From contig NZ_JAOBPO010000002.1 of assembly GCF_025574485.1 (NCBI RefSeq), positions 2,501-66,500 of the forward strand: DNA of 64,000 nucleotides, written 5' to 3'. How positions within the stretch are numbered: position 1 is the first letter of the stretch; each line of letters opens with the position of its first letter. Below are positions 10,713 through 19,738 of the stretch, one piece after another. The notes beneath the pieces were generated by a model. That model searched no databases and had not been told where the DNA came from. It saw nothing but the letters and a program-made list of their open reading frames with translations. This DNA is from Kordiimonas aquimaris. GTDB taxonomy: Bacteria; Pseudomonadota; Alphaproteobacteria; Sphingomonadales; Kordiimonadaceae. Position numbers and translations under genes: made by a program.

Positions 10713-11933
10713 ATGGCTGTAACAAAAGTGATTATTGTTGGTGGTGGGAACGCTGGAATGCAAGTCGCTGATAGCGTGCGTCGCAGTGGCTACGAAGGCA
10801 CTATCGATCTATTTTGTGAAGAACAGCACCTGCCTTACCAGAGGCCGCCTTTGTCAAAAAAATACCTTGAAGGCGAACTGAAAACAGAGCGCCTTTTCCT
10901 GCGACCACCCACATTTTATGAAACAAAGCAGATCAATGTGCACTCAGGCATCGCTATTAAGGCCATTAACCGCGATAAAAAGACAGTTTTGGCAACTGAC
11001 GGCCAAGAGCACACATATGACAAACTCGTTTTGGCAACTGGTGCACGTGTGCGTGCATTGCCTGGCGCCAGTGAAAGTATGGGCTTGCAATATATTCGCA
11101 GTATTGATGATATTGAATCTCTAAAAGAACGGCTGGCAGGTGCGCCAAAACGTATTGTTTTAGTTGGTGGCGGGTTCATTGGGCTTGAAACGGCTGCAAC
11201 GCTTAACACACTGGGCCATAGTGTAACTGTTATAGAAGCGATGCCGACGATCATGCCTGGTCTCGTGGCTCCTGAGCTGGCAGGTTATATTCGCGGGAAG
11301 CACAGCGAACGCGGCACAAAAATTATCGAGAACACTCCAGTTCAAGAGATTGCATATGATAACGGGCTTTATTCAGTGACGCTAGCTGATGAAACTTGCT
11401 TGCAAGCAGATGTCGTGATTGTGGGTATTGGTGTAATTCCGAATAGTGAAATAGCTGCTGCAGCAGGTATTGAATGTGATCGTGGTATCTTGGTTGACGC
11501 ACATGCCTGTACAAATGACCCTGACATCTATGCGGTAGGTGACTGTGCTAACGGTATGCATATGCGCTTTGGTGCTCATACGCGCCTAGAGAGTGTGCAA
11601 AACGCGGTAGATCAGGCGACAGTGGCAGGCAAAACGATTGCTGGAGAAGAGGTATGTCATGATGCTTTACCGTGGTTCTGGTCGGACCAGTATGACATGA
11701 AACTGCAAATGGCAGGGTTGTCACGGGGTTATGATGACAGCTTGGTCAGGGGAGATATGGCCAGTGGTAAGTTCTCTATTTGCTATTTCAAAGGTGATCA
11801 GTTGATCGCGGTAGACTCGCTCAATGCAGTGCCAGACCATATGGCTGCACGCCGCCTGCTGACGGCTGGTATTACGGTGATGCGAGAGCAATGCGCAGAT
11901 GCTGAAACGCCGCTAAAAACATACCTGTCGTAG
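10713..11933 (+). CDS. FAD-dependent ferredoxin reductase-like oxidoreductase
   Basis: 406 residues from the ATG at 10713, which has AAGGAAG 5 bases upstream. Two GTG codons just before it are less likely starts. The FAD motif GGGNAG is at residues 10-15, the NAD(P)H motif GGGFIGLE is near residue 150, and the second FAD motif YAVGDCA is near residue 272, followed by a C-terminal reductase domain. The order is that of putidaredoxin/rhodocoxin reductases, which pass electrons from NADH to small iron-sulphur proteins. No ferredoxin or P450 gene lies beside it, so the partner is unknown. It is divergent from the iron-type receptor, so a role in iron release or redox supply is possible but unproven. 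Confidence 0.9.
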   Translation: MAVTKVIIVGGGNAGMQVADSVRRSGYEGTIDLFCEEQHLPYQRPPLSKKYLEGELKTERLFLRPPTFYETKQINVHSGIAIKAINRDKKTVLATDGQEHTYDKLVLATGARVRALPGASESMGLQYIRSIDDIESLKERLAGAPKRIVLVGGGFIGLETAATLNTLGHSVTVIEAMPTIMPGLVAPELAGYIRGKHSERGTKIIENTPVQEIAYDNGLYSVTLADETCLQADVVIVGIGVIPNSEIAAAAGIECDRGILVDAHACTNDPDIYAVGDCANGMHMRFGAHTRLESVQNAVDQATVAGKTIAGEEVCHDALPWFWSDQYDMKLQMAGLSRGYDDSLVRGDMASGKFSICYFKGDQLIAVDSLNAVPDHMAARRLLTAGITVMREQCADAETPLKTYLS

Positions 11934-11995
11934 AGCACTCGTAAGCTGACATCCTTAATGGTAACAGCGTAACAATCTCTTCAGTAGATGTATTT

Positions 11996-12036
11996 GTCAC
12001 TTTTGCGACAGTTGTGAACTTCGCCGTAAAAGTGAC
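11996..12036. other. Stem-loop in the 11934-12159 gap
   Basis: GTCACTTTT (11996-12004) and AAAAGTGAC (12028-12036) are perfect 9-bp arms around a 23-nt loop. There is no T run, so it is not a classic terminator. It lies 60 bp after the flavoprotein gene and 120 bp before the Tricorn gene, and could be an RNA structure or a protein site. Nothing else is apparent in this gap. Confidence 0.45.
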
Positions 12037-12159
12037 GTTCTCATTCAGCTTTTCCATGGTGATACACAGGTGGTGGCTGGATAAATCAGCATACGTGTTG
12101 CCCTTATATTCCATTTGCAATAACGTCTTGCCAAACAATTTGGGATTTGGGGAGGCTTT

Positions 12160-15100
12160 ATGAAGCACGTTATCAGGAAAACAATATACAGTGCATTAGG
12201 GTTGGCGGTGTTGTCTGCCAGTAGCGCTGTAATGGCAGATACCACGCTGTACCGTGAGCCTGCACTAAGTGAAAATTATGTGGTCTTTACATACGCAGGT
12301 GATTTGTGGCGTGTTCGCCGCGGTGGCGGTGAGGCTGAGCGCCTGACAACAGGTATTGGTGATGAGCGTACACCGTTCTTTTCTCCGGACGGTACCAAGG
12401 TCGCCTTCACAGGTGAGTATGATGGCAATACAGATGTATATGTAATTGACATTGATGGTGGTACGCCCAAGCGACTGACATATCATCCTGGTCCTGATGT
12501 TGTACGTGGCTGGAGCCGGGATGGTAGCAAAGTGTTGCATAGCTCGTCTCGTGCAAGTTATGTCAATTTCCGGCGCCTGTTTACTGTTGGGTTGAACGGC
12601 AATGATTTGCCTCAGCAGCTTCCGTTGCCGATGGCCGAACGTGGTGATTTTTCACCTGACGGCGATCATATCGCATACGAACCACTTACACAGTGGCAGC
12701 AAGCTTGGAAACGTTATCGTGGTGGTCAGCAAGACAAGATCTGGATTGCAAAGCTGTCAGACTCGAGCATTGTAAAAGTGCCTGATGTTGGTGCTATTGA
12801 TAAAAACCCGATGTGGGTTGGCGATACAGTCTATTTTATTTCGGACCGTGACAGCAAAATCGGTGACTTCCGCCTGTTTTCGTATGACACACAAAGTAAG
12901 CGTGTGCGCCAAGCCTTCTCTCATGACGGTATGGATATCAAGTCAGCAAGTGCAGGCCCGGGTGGCAGCATTGTTTATGAAGAGTTTGGTACCATCCATA
13001 TTTTCGATCCGGATGAACGGTCTTCAAGCAAAGTAGAGATCACGCTGAACGCCGACGTAGGCTCTGAACGTCCATACTACAAAAAAGTTGGTGACCGTAT
13101 TGCAGGCGCAAGAATTTCGCCAAGTGGTAAGCGTGCAGTATTTGAGGCGCGCGGTGAAATTCTTACTGTGCCCGCAAAAAAGGGTGATGTACGCAATATT
13201 ACCGGTACAACCGGCGCAATGGAGCGCGACCCTGCATGGTCACCTGACGGGCAGTCAATCGCATACTTCTCCGAAGCGACAGGTGAATATGCATTGCACA
13301 TCCGTGATCAGAAAGGTGTCGAGGCAGAGCGTGTAATCAAATTACCGCCAATGTTCTACCGCGGTCCTGTTTGGGCTCCGGATAGTGAGAAGATTGCATT
13401 CCGCGACCACGGCAATGTAATGTGGTATGTGGACCTTTCAAAAGGCGATGACGCAGAAGCGGTGCGTATAGACAAGAACATTGTTTCTTCCCCGGACACC
13501 ATGGAGGCAAATTGGTCGCCGGAAAGTGACTGGGTAACATACGCCAAGCAATTGCCAAATTTGCTGCGCGCTATTTTCGTTTATTCGTTGGAAACAGGTG
13601 AAACGCATCAAATTACAGACGGTATGAGCGATGCGCGCTACCCAATTTTTGATAAAAACGGTAAGTATCTTTACTTCGCAGCCAGCACCAACATTGGTGA
13701 GCAGATCAGCTTTGCTGACATGTCAGGCATGGGCCGTACGACAACCCGGTCTATATATGCAGCTGTTTTGGCAAAAGATACGGCTTCGCCGCTTTTACCT
13801 GAAAGCGATGATGAACCTGTTAAAGAAAAACCAGCTAAAGAAAAGGCAGAGAAAAACCCTGAGCCTGCTGATGAAGCAGAAGAAGGCAAAAATGCTGATG
13901 AAGCTTCAGAGGACGAGGCTAAAAAGGAAGACAAGTCAGAAGAGCCTAAAAAGGCGCTGAAGATTGATCTGGATGGTATTCTAAACCGCATTGTTGCAAT
14001 GCCTGCTGCAAATACAACATGGGCAGGACTGTTCGCAGGCGGAGCCGGTGAATTTTATGCCGCCGAAGGTATCGCAGGCCAAAATGGTCCGCCAACACTT
14101 AACATCTTCAAGTTTGATCCAAAGTCGCAGAAAGTGACCAAGCAAGCTGGTGGCTTCACTGGTTTTGAGGTTTCAGCAGACGGCAAGTCAGCACTTGTGC
14201 GCCGCGGTCGTGGTGCATGGAGTATTGCGTCTACCAAGGCGCTGGGCAAACCAGGTTCAGCTCTAAAAACCGCTGCAATGGAAGTGCGTGTTGATCCTGC
14301 TGCAGAATGGAACCAGATGTTCCATGAAATTTGGCGTGGTGAACGTGACTTTTTCTATGACAAAAATCTACACGGCCTTGACCTCGATTGGGCGGTTAGC
14401 ACATATGCTCCTTATGTAGAGAATGTGCGTCACCGGTCAGACCTGACGTATCTGTTTAATGAAATGTTAGGTCAGCTGACCATTGGCCATATGTTTGTTA
14501 GTGGCGGTGATAAGGCGCGGCCTAATGCTGTTTCTGTTGGATTGCTTGGTGCGGATTACACAGTTGATGATGGTCGCTACAAAATTGCCAAGATTTACAA
14601 TGGTGAAAATTGGTCACCAAGCTTGGTGGCGCCGCTTAATCAGCCGGGTTTGAATATTGAAGCGGGTGATTACATTATTGCGGTCAATGGTCGTGATCTT
14701 ACAGCGGATCAAAATATCTTCGCTGCATTTCAGGCTATGGCAGGTAAAATGACACGCTTGAAAATTGCCAAAACTGCTGACGGTGATGATGCACGCGAAG
14801 TGATGGTTAAGCCAATTGCAAACGAGCAAGGCATCCGCAACATTGATTGGATTGAAGGTAACCGCCGCAAGGTCGACGAGCTGTCAGACGGCAAACTGGC
14901 TTATATTTATATGCCAAATACTGGTGGTTCAGGCTTCCGTAGTTTTAACCGCTACTTCTATGCGCAAACAGATAAGCAAGGCGCCGTGCTTGATGAACGA
15001 TTTAACGGCGGTGGCTCTTTGGCAGACTATGTAACGCAAACCTTTAATAAAGAGCGTTTCGCCAATATCTTTTATCGTCATGGTGACATAACTGTGCCTG

Positions 15101-15498
15101 TACCTGGCGGTGCTATATACGGCCCGAAAGCTATGATCGTTAACGAGATGGCAGGGTCTGGCGGTGATGCAATGCCTTGGTTTTTCCGCAAAAGCAACAC
15201 AGGCAAGCTCTTTGGTAAGCGCACGTGGGGCGGTCTTGTTGCTGCACAGGCGCTGCCACAACTGATGGATGGTGGTTTTGTGCGATCTCCTGATTTTGCA
15301 ATCTTTGGTACGGAAGGCGAGTGGGAGATGGAGAATGCGGGTATGGAGCCTGATGTGGAGATTGAGTTTGATCCCGCATTGTGGCGCCAAGGGCGTGACC
15401 CTCAGCTTGAAGCAACGGTGGAGCACCTGATGGAAGAGTTGAAGAAGAACCCACCGAAGAAAATCAAGGTGCCGAAAGCGCCTGATTATTTCAAATAG
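12160..15498 (+). CDS. Tricorn-type S41 family protease
   Basis: 1112 residues with a Sec signal peptide ending near residue 26 (VMA). GGGGAGG lies 6 bases before the ATG. Residues about 30-540 are WD40-like/TolB propeller repeats (many SPDG motifs). An acidic-lysine, low-complexity linker spans about 545-605. Then come the Tricorn core helices (about 717-745), a PDZ-like domain (about 793-860) and the S41 catalytic domain. The nucleophile is probably S1000 in MAGSGGDAMP, with H777 in TIGHMFV as the expected general base. Relatives degrade peptides into short fragments. The signal peptide places it in the periplasm, unlike archaeal Tricorn. It is followed by a terminator. Confidence 0.93.
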   Translation: MKHVIRKTIYSALGLAVLSASSAVMADTTLYREPALSENYVVFTYAGDLWRVRRGGGEAERLTTGIGDERTPFFSPDGTKVAFTGEYDGNTDVYVIDIDGGTPKRLTYHPGPDVVRGWSRDGSKVLHSSSRASYVNFRRLFTVGLNGNDLPQQLPLPMAERGDFSPDGDHIAYEPLTQWQQAWKRYRGGQQDKIWIAKLSDSSIVKVPDVGAIDKNPMWVGDTVYFISDRDSKIGDFRLFSYDTQSKRVRQAFSHDGMDIKSASAGPGGSIVYEEFGTIHIFDPDERSSSKVEITLNADVGSERPYYKKVGDRIAGARISPSGKRAVFEARGEILTVPAKKGDVRNITGTTGAMERDPAWSPDGQSIAYFSEATGEYALHIRDQKGVEAERVIKLPPMFYRGPVWAPDSEKIAFRDHGNVMWYVDLSKGDDAEAVRIDKNIVSSPDTMEANWSPESDWVTYAKQLPNLLRAIFVYSLETGETHQITDGMSDARYPIFDKNGKYLYFAASTNIGEQISFADMSGMGRTTTRSIYAAVLAKDTASPLLPESDDEPVKEKPAKEKAEKNPEPADEAEEGKNADEASEDEAKKEDKSEEPKKALKIDLDGILNRIVAMPAANTTWAGLFAGGAGEFYAAEGIAGQNGPPTLNIFKFDPKSQKVTKQAGGFTGFEVSADGKSALVRRGRGAWSIASTKALGKPGSALKTAAMEVRVDPAAEWNQMFHEIWRGERDFFYDKNLHGLDLDWAVSTYAPYVENVRHRSDLTYLFNEMLGQLTIGHMFVSGGDKARPNAVSVGLLGADYTVDDGRYKIAKIYNGENWSPSLVAPLNQPGLNIEAGDYIIAVNGRDLTADQNIFAAFQAMAGKMTRLKIAKTADGDDAREVMVKPIANEQGIRNIDWIEGNRRKVDELSDGKLAYIYMPNTGGSGFRSFNRYFYAQTDKQGAVLDERFNGGGSLADYVTQTFNKERFANIFYRHGDITVPVPGGAIYGPKAMIVNEMAGSGGDAMPWFFRKSNTGKLFGKRTWGGLVAAQALPQLMDGGFVRSPDFAIFGTEGEWEMENAGMEPDVEIEFDPALWRQGRDPQLEATVEHLMEELKKNPPKKIKVPKAPDYFK

Positions 15499-15520
15499 CA
15501 ATTGCTATTAATAAGACATG

Positions 15521-15550
15521 AAAAAAGCCACTCATTAGGGTGGCTTTTTT
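15521..15550. terminator. Terminator after Tricorn gene
   Basis: AAAAAAGCCAC and the imperfect arm GGTGGCTTTTTT form a strong hairpin with T6. The A6 run on the other side makes it usable for the convergent esterase gene too. Confidence 0.85.
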
Positions 15551-15581
15551 GTTGGTTAAGCATCTGAAAGTATTCAGTGTG

Positions 15582-16493
15582 TTATTCAGCCTGAGCTTTC
15601 ATAGCAGCAATGTCTTTAGCGTAAATAACGCGCAGACCACGGCTTAGTGTGGCAGGTTGAACTGACAGGTGTGTCTCATTGTCGAAAACATGCGTCGTAA
15701 TATCTAGACCTTCATACTGGCTTGCTTTCAGTACAATACTCATGCGTTCCATTGGCGGCACCATTTGCGGTCCTTCCAGTGAGCCAACAGACAACATCAC
15801 TGTTGCATTGAGTACGTTGTTTTTGTTGTCGTAAGCTTCAGCCCATTTGAAGGCAACTTCATCGTCCCACCATAATGACGGACTGCTGATGATATAGCGA
15901 CTGAACGTGCGGTTACTATCGAGTAAACTATTTGTCGCAAAAAGGCCGCCCAGTGAATGACCAAAAAGCGCCCGATCTGAAGATACGGGATACTGCTTTT
16001 CAATCATGGGAATGATTTCTTCGTTAATCACGCGCATGAAAGTTGCGCCTTCACCGCTTGTAACTGGCATACCGTATTGTTCGGTATAGCTTTTGTCAAA
16101 ATCAGCAACTTTGGTGTGTGTAAATTCGCCAGCACGGCGGACAAGCCACTCGTCGCGGCGTAGTGTGGGGTATTCGATACCAACGATAACCAGTGGTGGT
16201 ACATCATTACCAATACGCTGCACACGGTAACTTTGAACCGTGGTTGCAAAGTATGAATTGCCGTCTAACACCAATAACACCGGATATTTTTTGTTGCTTT
16301 TCGCATCGTATTCCTCAGGTAAAGAGACAGATATTTTGTAATCTCGGTTTATAATGTTTGAGTGTACAAGCAATGACTGTGTTCCGGGTATTGTAACCTC
16401 ATGGAGCTGAGTCTGAGCTGACGCACCAATTGATGTAATTGGAATGGCTATGATTGATAAAAAGCCTGCCGTTATTTGTTTGAGATATCCCAC
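15582..16493 (-). CDS. Secreted alpha/beta-hydrolase, esterase-D-like
   Basis: 303 residues from a GTG start that has AGGAGA six bases upstream. The signal peptide runs to about residue 26. The nucleophile elbow GHSLGG (serine near residue 178) and ALFGHSLGGLFATNSLL place it in the putative-esterase family that includes BesA/Fes-type enterobactin esterases and S-formylglutathione hydrolases. KKYPVLLVLDGNSYF is the typical N-terminal core. The substrate is unknown. A siderophore ester is conceivable given the receptor 5 kb away, but nothing in the sequence proves it. It is convergent with the Tricorn gene. Confidence 0.87.
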   Translation of the reverse strand: MGYLKQITAGFLSIIAIPITSIGASAQTQLHEVTIPGTQSLLVHSNIINRDYKISVSLPEEYDAKSNKKYPVLLVLDGNSYFATTVQSYRVQRIGNDVPPLVIVGIEYPTLRRDEWLVRRAGEFTHTKVADFDKSYTEQYGMPVTSGEGATFMRVINEEIIPMIEKQYPVSSDRALFGHSLGGLFATNSLLDSNRTFSRYIISSPSLWWDDEVAFKWAEAYDNKNNVLNATVMLSVGSLEGPQMVPPMERMSIVLKASQYEGLDITTHVFDNETHLSVQPATLSRGLRVIYAKDIAAMKAQAE

Positions 16494-16602
16494 GTTCTTC
16501 TCCTAAATCCGCTTTGTTACGGGTGTCTTTGCAATACCCCAGCCTGTTCTCGATTGCCCAAAAGAGAATGGATTGAGGTTATTATTGTCTGTGATGAATG
16601 CT

Positions 16603-17382
16603 TTAGAACGTACCGGGGTACATACCGCCGTCTATCAAGATATTTTGTGCTGTCATATATGCTGCTTGCTCACTGCAAATGAATGCACACGTCGCACCAA
16701 ACTCGTCTGGATCGCCTGGGCGTTTTGCTGGAATTTTTTGGAAAAATGTTTCTGAAAAACTATCTAGCTCCGCGTTTGCACCATCCGCTTTCGTTTTCAC
16801 GATAGACCGCATGCGGTCTGTATCGATAAAACCTGGCAGCATATTGTTGATAGTAACATTGTGCTGCGCTGGTTCACGTGCGATGCCTGCAATAAAGCCT
16901 GTGAGGCCTGCACGTGCGCCGTTAGATAGGCCAAGTTCAGCCTGCGAAAATTTCACCGCAACGCTGGTGATGTTAATGATCCGACCGAATTTGCGTTCGC
17001 ACATGCCATCAAGCGTACGCTTGATCATATCAATGGCACTAAACATGTTGGCATTAACCGCATCGAACCATTCTTTTTGACCCCAATCGCGAAAATTCCC
17101 TGCTGGTGGGCCCCCTGCGTTATTCACTAGAATATCCGGGTTTGGGCACGCGCTCAGCAATGCATCACGTCCGGCCTCTGTTGTTACGTCTCCAACTACG
17201 CTGTGTACTTTTCCGCCTCCGATGGCTGCAAGTTCGTTGTGTGTTTCCACCAGAGCTTCCTCTGTACGTGCCGTAATCCATACATTTACACCTTCAGTCA
17301 CGAGAGCTTTGGCACATGCCTTTCCAAGGCCGCGGCTTGATGCGCAAACAATGGCTGATTTTCCAGCTATTTTAAGATCCAT
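16603..17382 (-). CDS. SDR-fold protein with altered catalytic motif
   Basis: 259 residues with a Rossmann fold. The nucleotide loop reads CASSRGLGKA instead of TGxxxGxG, and the NNAG motif is intact (ILVNNAGGPP). Where the family has YxxxK, this protein has SNGAR in ELGLSNGARAGLTGF. Both active residues are therefore changed. This combination matches the known BKR-like SDR subgroup that resembles 3-oxoacyl-ACP reductases but lacks a perfect cofactor motif and tetrad. Reductase activity is therefore doubtful. It is divergent from the Lrp-type regulator gene, which may control it. Confidence 0.88.
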   Translation of the reverse strand: MDLKIAGKSAIVCASSRGLGKACAKALVTEGVNVWITARTEEALVETHNELAAIGGGKVHSVVGDVTTEAGRDALLSACPNPDILVNNAGGPPAGNFRDWGQKEWFDAVNANMFSAIDMIKRTLDGMCERKFGRIINITSVAVKFSQAELGLSNGARAGLTGFIAGIAREPAQHNVTINNMLPGFIDTDRMRSIVKTKADGANAELDSFSETFFQKIPAKRPGDPDEFGATCAFICSEQAAYMTAQNILIDGGMYPGTF

Positions 17383-17501
17383 GGTTTTATCCTTATGCAG
17401 GGGTGTTTGAATAATTAGTATGTATTAAACGAGTGATATTGAACAGCGCTCTCACAATGGTGTAGTATGTGTGGAACTGATGAGAAACGATAATATTTAA
17501 G

Positions 17502-17945
17502 ATGGTCGTGATGCCCAGACTTGATGCGCTTGATGAAAAAATTCTGGCTATTCTGAAGCAGAATGCCCGCACACCGCTGAGCGAGATTGCCAAGCGCATT
17601 AATCGGTCGCGTACAGCGGTACAGGCACGCGTGCAAAAACTGGAAGAAAGCGGCGTCATCCTTGGCTACACAACTGTTCGTAGTGATCAGTCCGATAATC
17701 GCATAGGTGCTATGGTTACGGTTTATCTGCATGAACGGCTAAAGCCGGAAAGTGTTGTCACATTGCTGCATGGTTTTGCAGAAGTGCGCCACTGTTACCG
17801 CGTTAGTGGGGATGCCGATTTGCTGGTTGAAATAGCCGACGGACCTAATGAACGAATTCAAGAAATATGCAGTCTTTTGTGGGATCATGAAAATGTTCGC
17901 CTTACTGATACTGTTTTCGTTATGGGGACATTGCTCAATAGCTAG
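17502..17945 (+). CDS. Lrp/AsnC-family transcriptional regulator
   Basis: 147 residues. The N-terminal helix-turn-helix (DALDEKILAILKQNARTPLS, then RSRTAVQARVQKLEESG) is followed by the RAM effector domain with VSGDADLLVEI. Lrp-type proteins usually sense amino acids. The gene ends 4 bp from the stop of the branched-chain aminotransferase on the other strand and is divergent from the SDR gene, so either could be a target. The ATG at 17502 lacks a good ribosome site; the ATG at 17511 is an alternative. Confidence 0.92.
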   Translation: MVVMPRLDALDEKILAILKQNARTPLSEIAKRINRSRTAVQARVQKLEESGVILGYTTVRSDQSDNRIGAMVTVYLHERLKPESVVTLLHGFAEVRHCYRVSGDADLLVEIADGPNERIQEICSLLWDHENVRLTDTVFVMGTLLNS

Positions 17946-17949
17946 CAAG

Positions 17950-19053
17950 TTAAGCAGGTGCTCCATTCAAACGCTTGATTAAAGTGTCTGTATCTCTGGT
18001 ATCCGCCATCCAATCGAATGTATCTTCACCGCGGCCTTCCTGAATGTCTAAAAGTATTGTTTTTAGTTGCCGCGCCACATTGTCAACGTCTGGCAAAGCT
18101 TGTCGTGTTTCTGTGTCACCAATTTCCGAGATAGGGCTAATAATGGCTGCAGTGCCGCAAGCAAACAATTCCGTGCACGCGCCGGTTCTTATGTCGGTGA
18201 GTAATTCATCGATTGGCATTGTGCGTTCGACCACATCCATGCCTATGCTGCGTGCAATTTCAAACAAGGACGAGCGCGTAACACCTGAAAGAATTGTGCC
18301 ACTAAGAGCTGGCGTGTGTAGTGCGCCATTGATGACAGCCATGAAGTTCATACCTGACAGTTCTTCAATATTTTTACTCGTTGCCGCATCAAGCCAGATT
18401 GGTTGATCAAACCCGGCCGCGATACTGCGCTCTGTTGCTTGCAGCGATCCAGCATAATTGCCGCCTACCTTTTCAGAACCCGTTCCCCCTTTGGCGGCAC
18501 GGGAATGCTCACGTTCGACCATAACTTTGATGGGGGCAGTGTAGTATGCGTCAGAGGGGCTTGCTATCAGCAAGAAGCAATATCTCTCTGATCCCTTAAC
18601 TGCGAAAGTAGGATCAAGGCCCAGTAATGTCGGACGCAAATACAGCGATTGCCCGCTTTCGCTCGGTATAAATGGTTCGAGTGTACGGGTTAGCTGTTTA
18701 ACAGCGTCGACAAAAATACCAGATAGCGGTGCTGGCATACATAGCCTTGCAGCAGACTTTCTGAGGCGTGCAAAATTCATTTCAGGCCTGAATAATGCTG
18801 GGCTACTTTGAGCGACTTTATAAGCTTTCATGCCTTCAAAGCATTGTTGCCCAAATTGCACACATGTTGCTGCAGGGTTAATTCCAACCTCGCCAAAGGG
18901 GATGAGTTGACCTTGCTTCCAGGCACCATCCATATAGTCAGCCCTGTACATGATCGGCGCAAGCTCGCGGCCAAACCCCAGTGGCGAGGGAAGCGCGTAT
19001 TCTTTCAATAGCGCTGTGACGTTTGTGTTCGAAGAAATGGTCATATTGTTCAT
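17950..19053 (-). CDS. ilvE: Branched-chain amino acid aminotransferase
   Basis: 367 residues, class IV PLP-dependent transaminase of the long (eukaryote/Bacillus-like) BCAT type. K195 in SEKVGGNYAGS is the expected PLP-binding lysine. Further markers are FEGMKAY, YLRPTLLG and IEELSGMNF. It converts leucine, isoleucine and valine to their keto acids with 2-oxoglutarate. The ATG overlaps the stop of the upstream cupin gene by 4 bp (ATGA), indicating translational coupling. It could work in synthesis or breakdown; no ilv or leu genes are nearby. Confidence 0.93.
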   Translation of the reverse strand: MNNMTISSNTNVTALLKEYALPSPLGFGRELAPIMYRADYMDGAWKQGQLIPFGEVGINPAATCVQFGQQCFEGMKAYKVAQSSPALFRPEMNFARLRKSAARLCMPAPLSGIFVDAVKQLTRTLEPFIPSESGQSLYLRPTLLGLDPTFAVKGSERYCFLLIASPSDAYYTAPIKVMVEREHSRAAKGGTGSEKVGGNYAGSLQATERSIAAGFDQPIWLDAATSKNIEELSGMNFMAVINGALHTPALSGTILSGVTRSSLFEIARSIGMDVVERTMPIDELLTDIRTGACTELFACGTAAIISPISEIGDTETRQALPDVDNVARQLKTILLDIQEGRGEDTFDWMADTRDTDTLIKRLNGAPA

Positions 19054-19439
19054 TGAGAAACGCCGGTTCTAATGTAGGCGTCAGAACCGTCAAGCCAGTC
19101 TTCTCGTGGAGGGTTAAACACATCCACATCTAATGTATCTTCCAATGCTTCTGCACTGTGTGGCAGGAACGGCGGTATAGTAAGTACCTCACCGGCCCTT
19201 ACAATTACTTCTTCATCTTGATCTTCACCGAGCAGGAAACGTAATGCACCGCTAATGATATAAGTCAGTTGCTCATTATGGTGTGAATGCATCGGAACAA
19301 TGCCGCCTTTTTTGATGTAGACGTGAGCGATCATCATATTGGTGCCGGTAATAAGGCGGCGATCAATATCACTGTTCAATGTTTCCAGTGGTACTTTATC
19401 CCAGTTATAATGCTTTGCTTTTTCCGGTGTGTCGTTCAT
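19050..19439 (-). CDS. Cupin-domain protein coupled to aminotransferase
   Basis: 129 residues, cytoplasmic (no signal). The metal-binding cupin motifs are clear: H51-S-H53 with E56/Q57 in MHSHHNEQLTYIISG, and H94 in PPFLPHSAEA. Such single-domain cupins may be enzymes or sensors. The gene is the first of a two-gene operon and overlaps the aminotransferase start by 4 bp, so a role in the same pathway is likely. What it binds cannot be told from sequence. Confidence 0.85.
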   Translation of the reverse strand: MNDTPEKAKHYNWDKVPLETLNSDIDRRLITGTNMMIAHVYIKKGGIVPMHSHHNEQLTYIISGALRFLLGEDQDEEVIVRAGEVLTIPPFLPHSAEALEDTLDVDVFNPPREDWLDGSDAYIRTGVSQ

Positions 19440-19515
19440 TGGTCGTCCTCTCCCGCGAACTGAATGACGTCAAGAATCTAGGGCTGATTGTGCCTAAAAT
19501 TGCCTATTTCAGCTA

Positions 19516-19530
19516 TAGACGGAACGTCTA
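19516..19530. promoter_or_regulatory. Palindrome in divergent promoter region
   Basis: TAGACG-GAA-CGTCTA is a perfect 6-bp inverted repeat in the 233-bp to 300-bp gap between the cupin/BCAT operon and the amidohydrolase gene. It is a candidate operator for either direction. The regulator is unknown. Confidence 0.4.
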
Positions 19531-19738
19531 AAGACATTGACGAAATTACTAAATATTAGGCGATATGAAATATCTGAAGAGGCAATCATTATATAAATCA
19601 ATGTCTTACAAAGATTAAGGATTATGACGACCCTTGTTCCTGTGGAATTCTGACGATATAGTTTGATGGGGAATGTTTGGGGAAGATTTTAGTTTTCAGT
19701 ACTTCGCCGACCAAAAAATTGAAAGCGAGGTCATTGAA

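Noticed and set aside
11872-12168. Minus-strand open frame of 98 codons covering the gap before the Tricorn gene
   Set aside because: No ribosome site at any start, overlaps the end of the flavoprotein gene and the start of the Tricorn gene, and its sequence has no recognisable domain.
13671-13991. Serine-rich minus-strand frame
   Set aside because: It is antisense to the acidic-lysine linker of the Tricorn-type protease.
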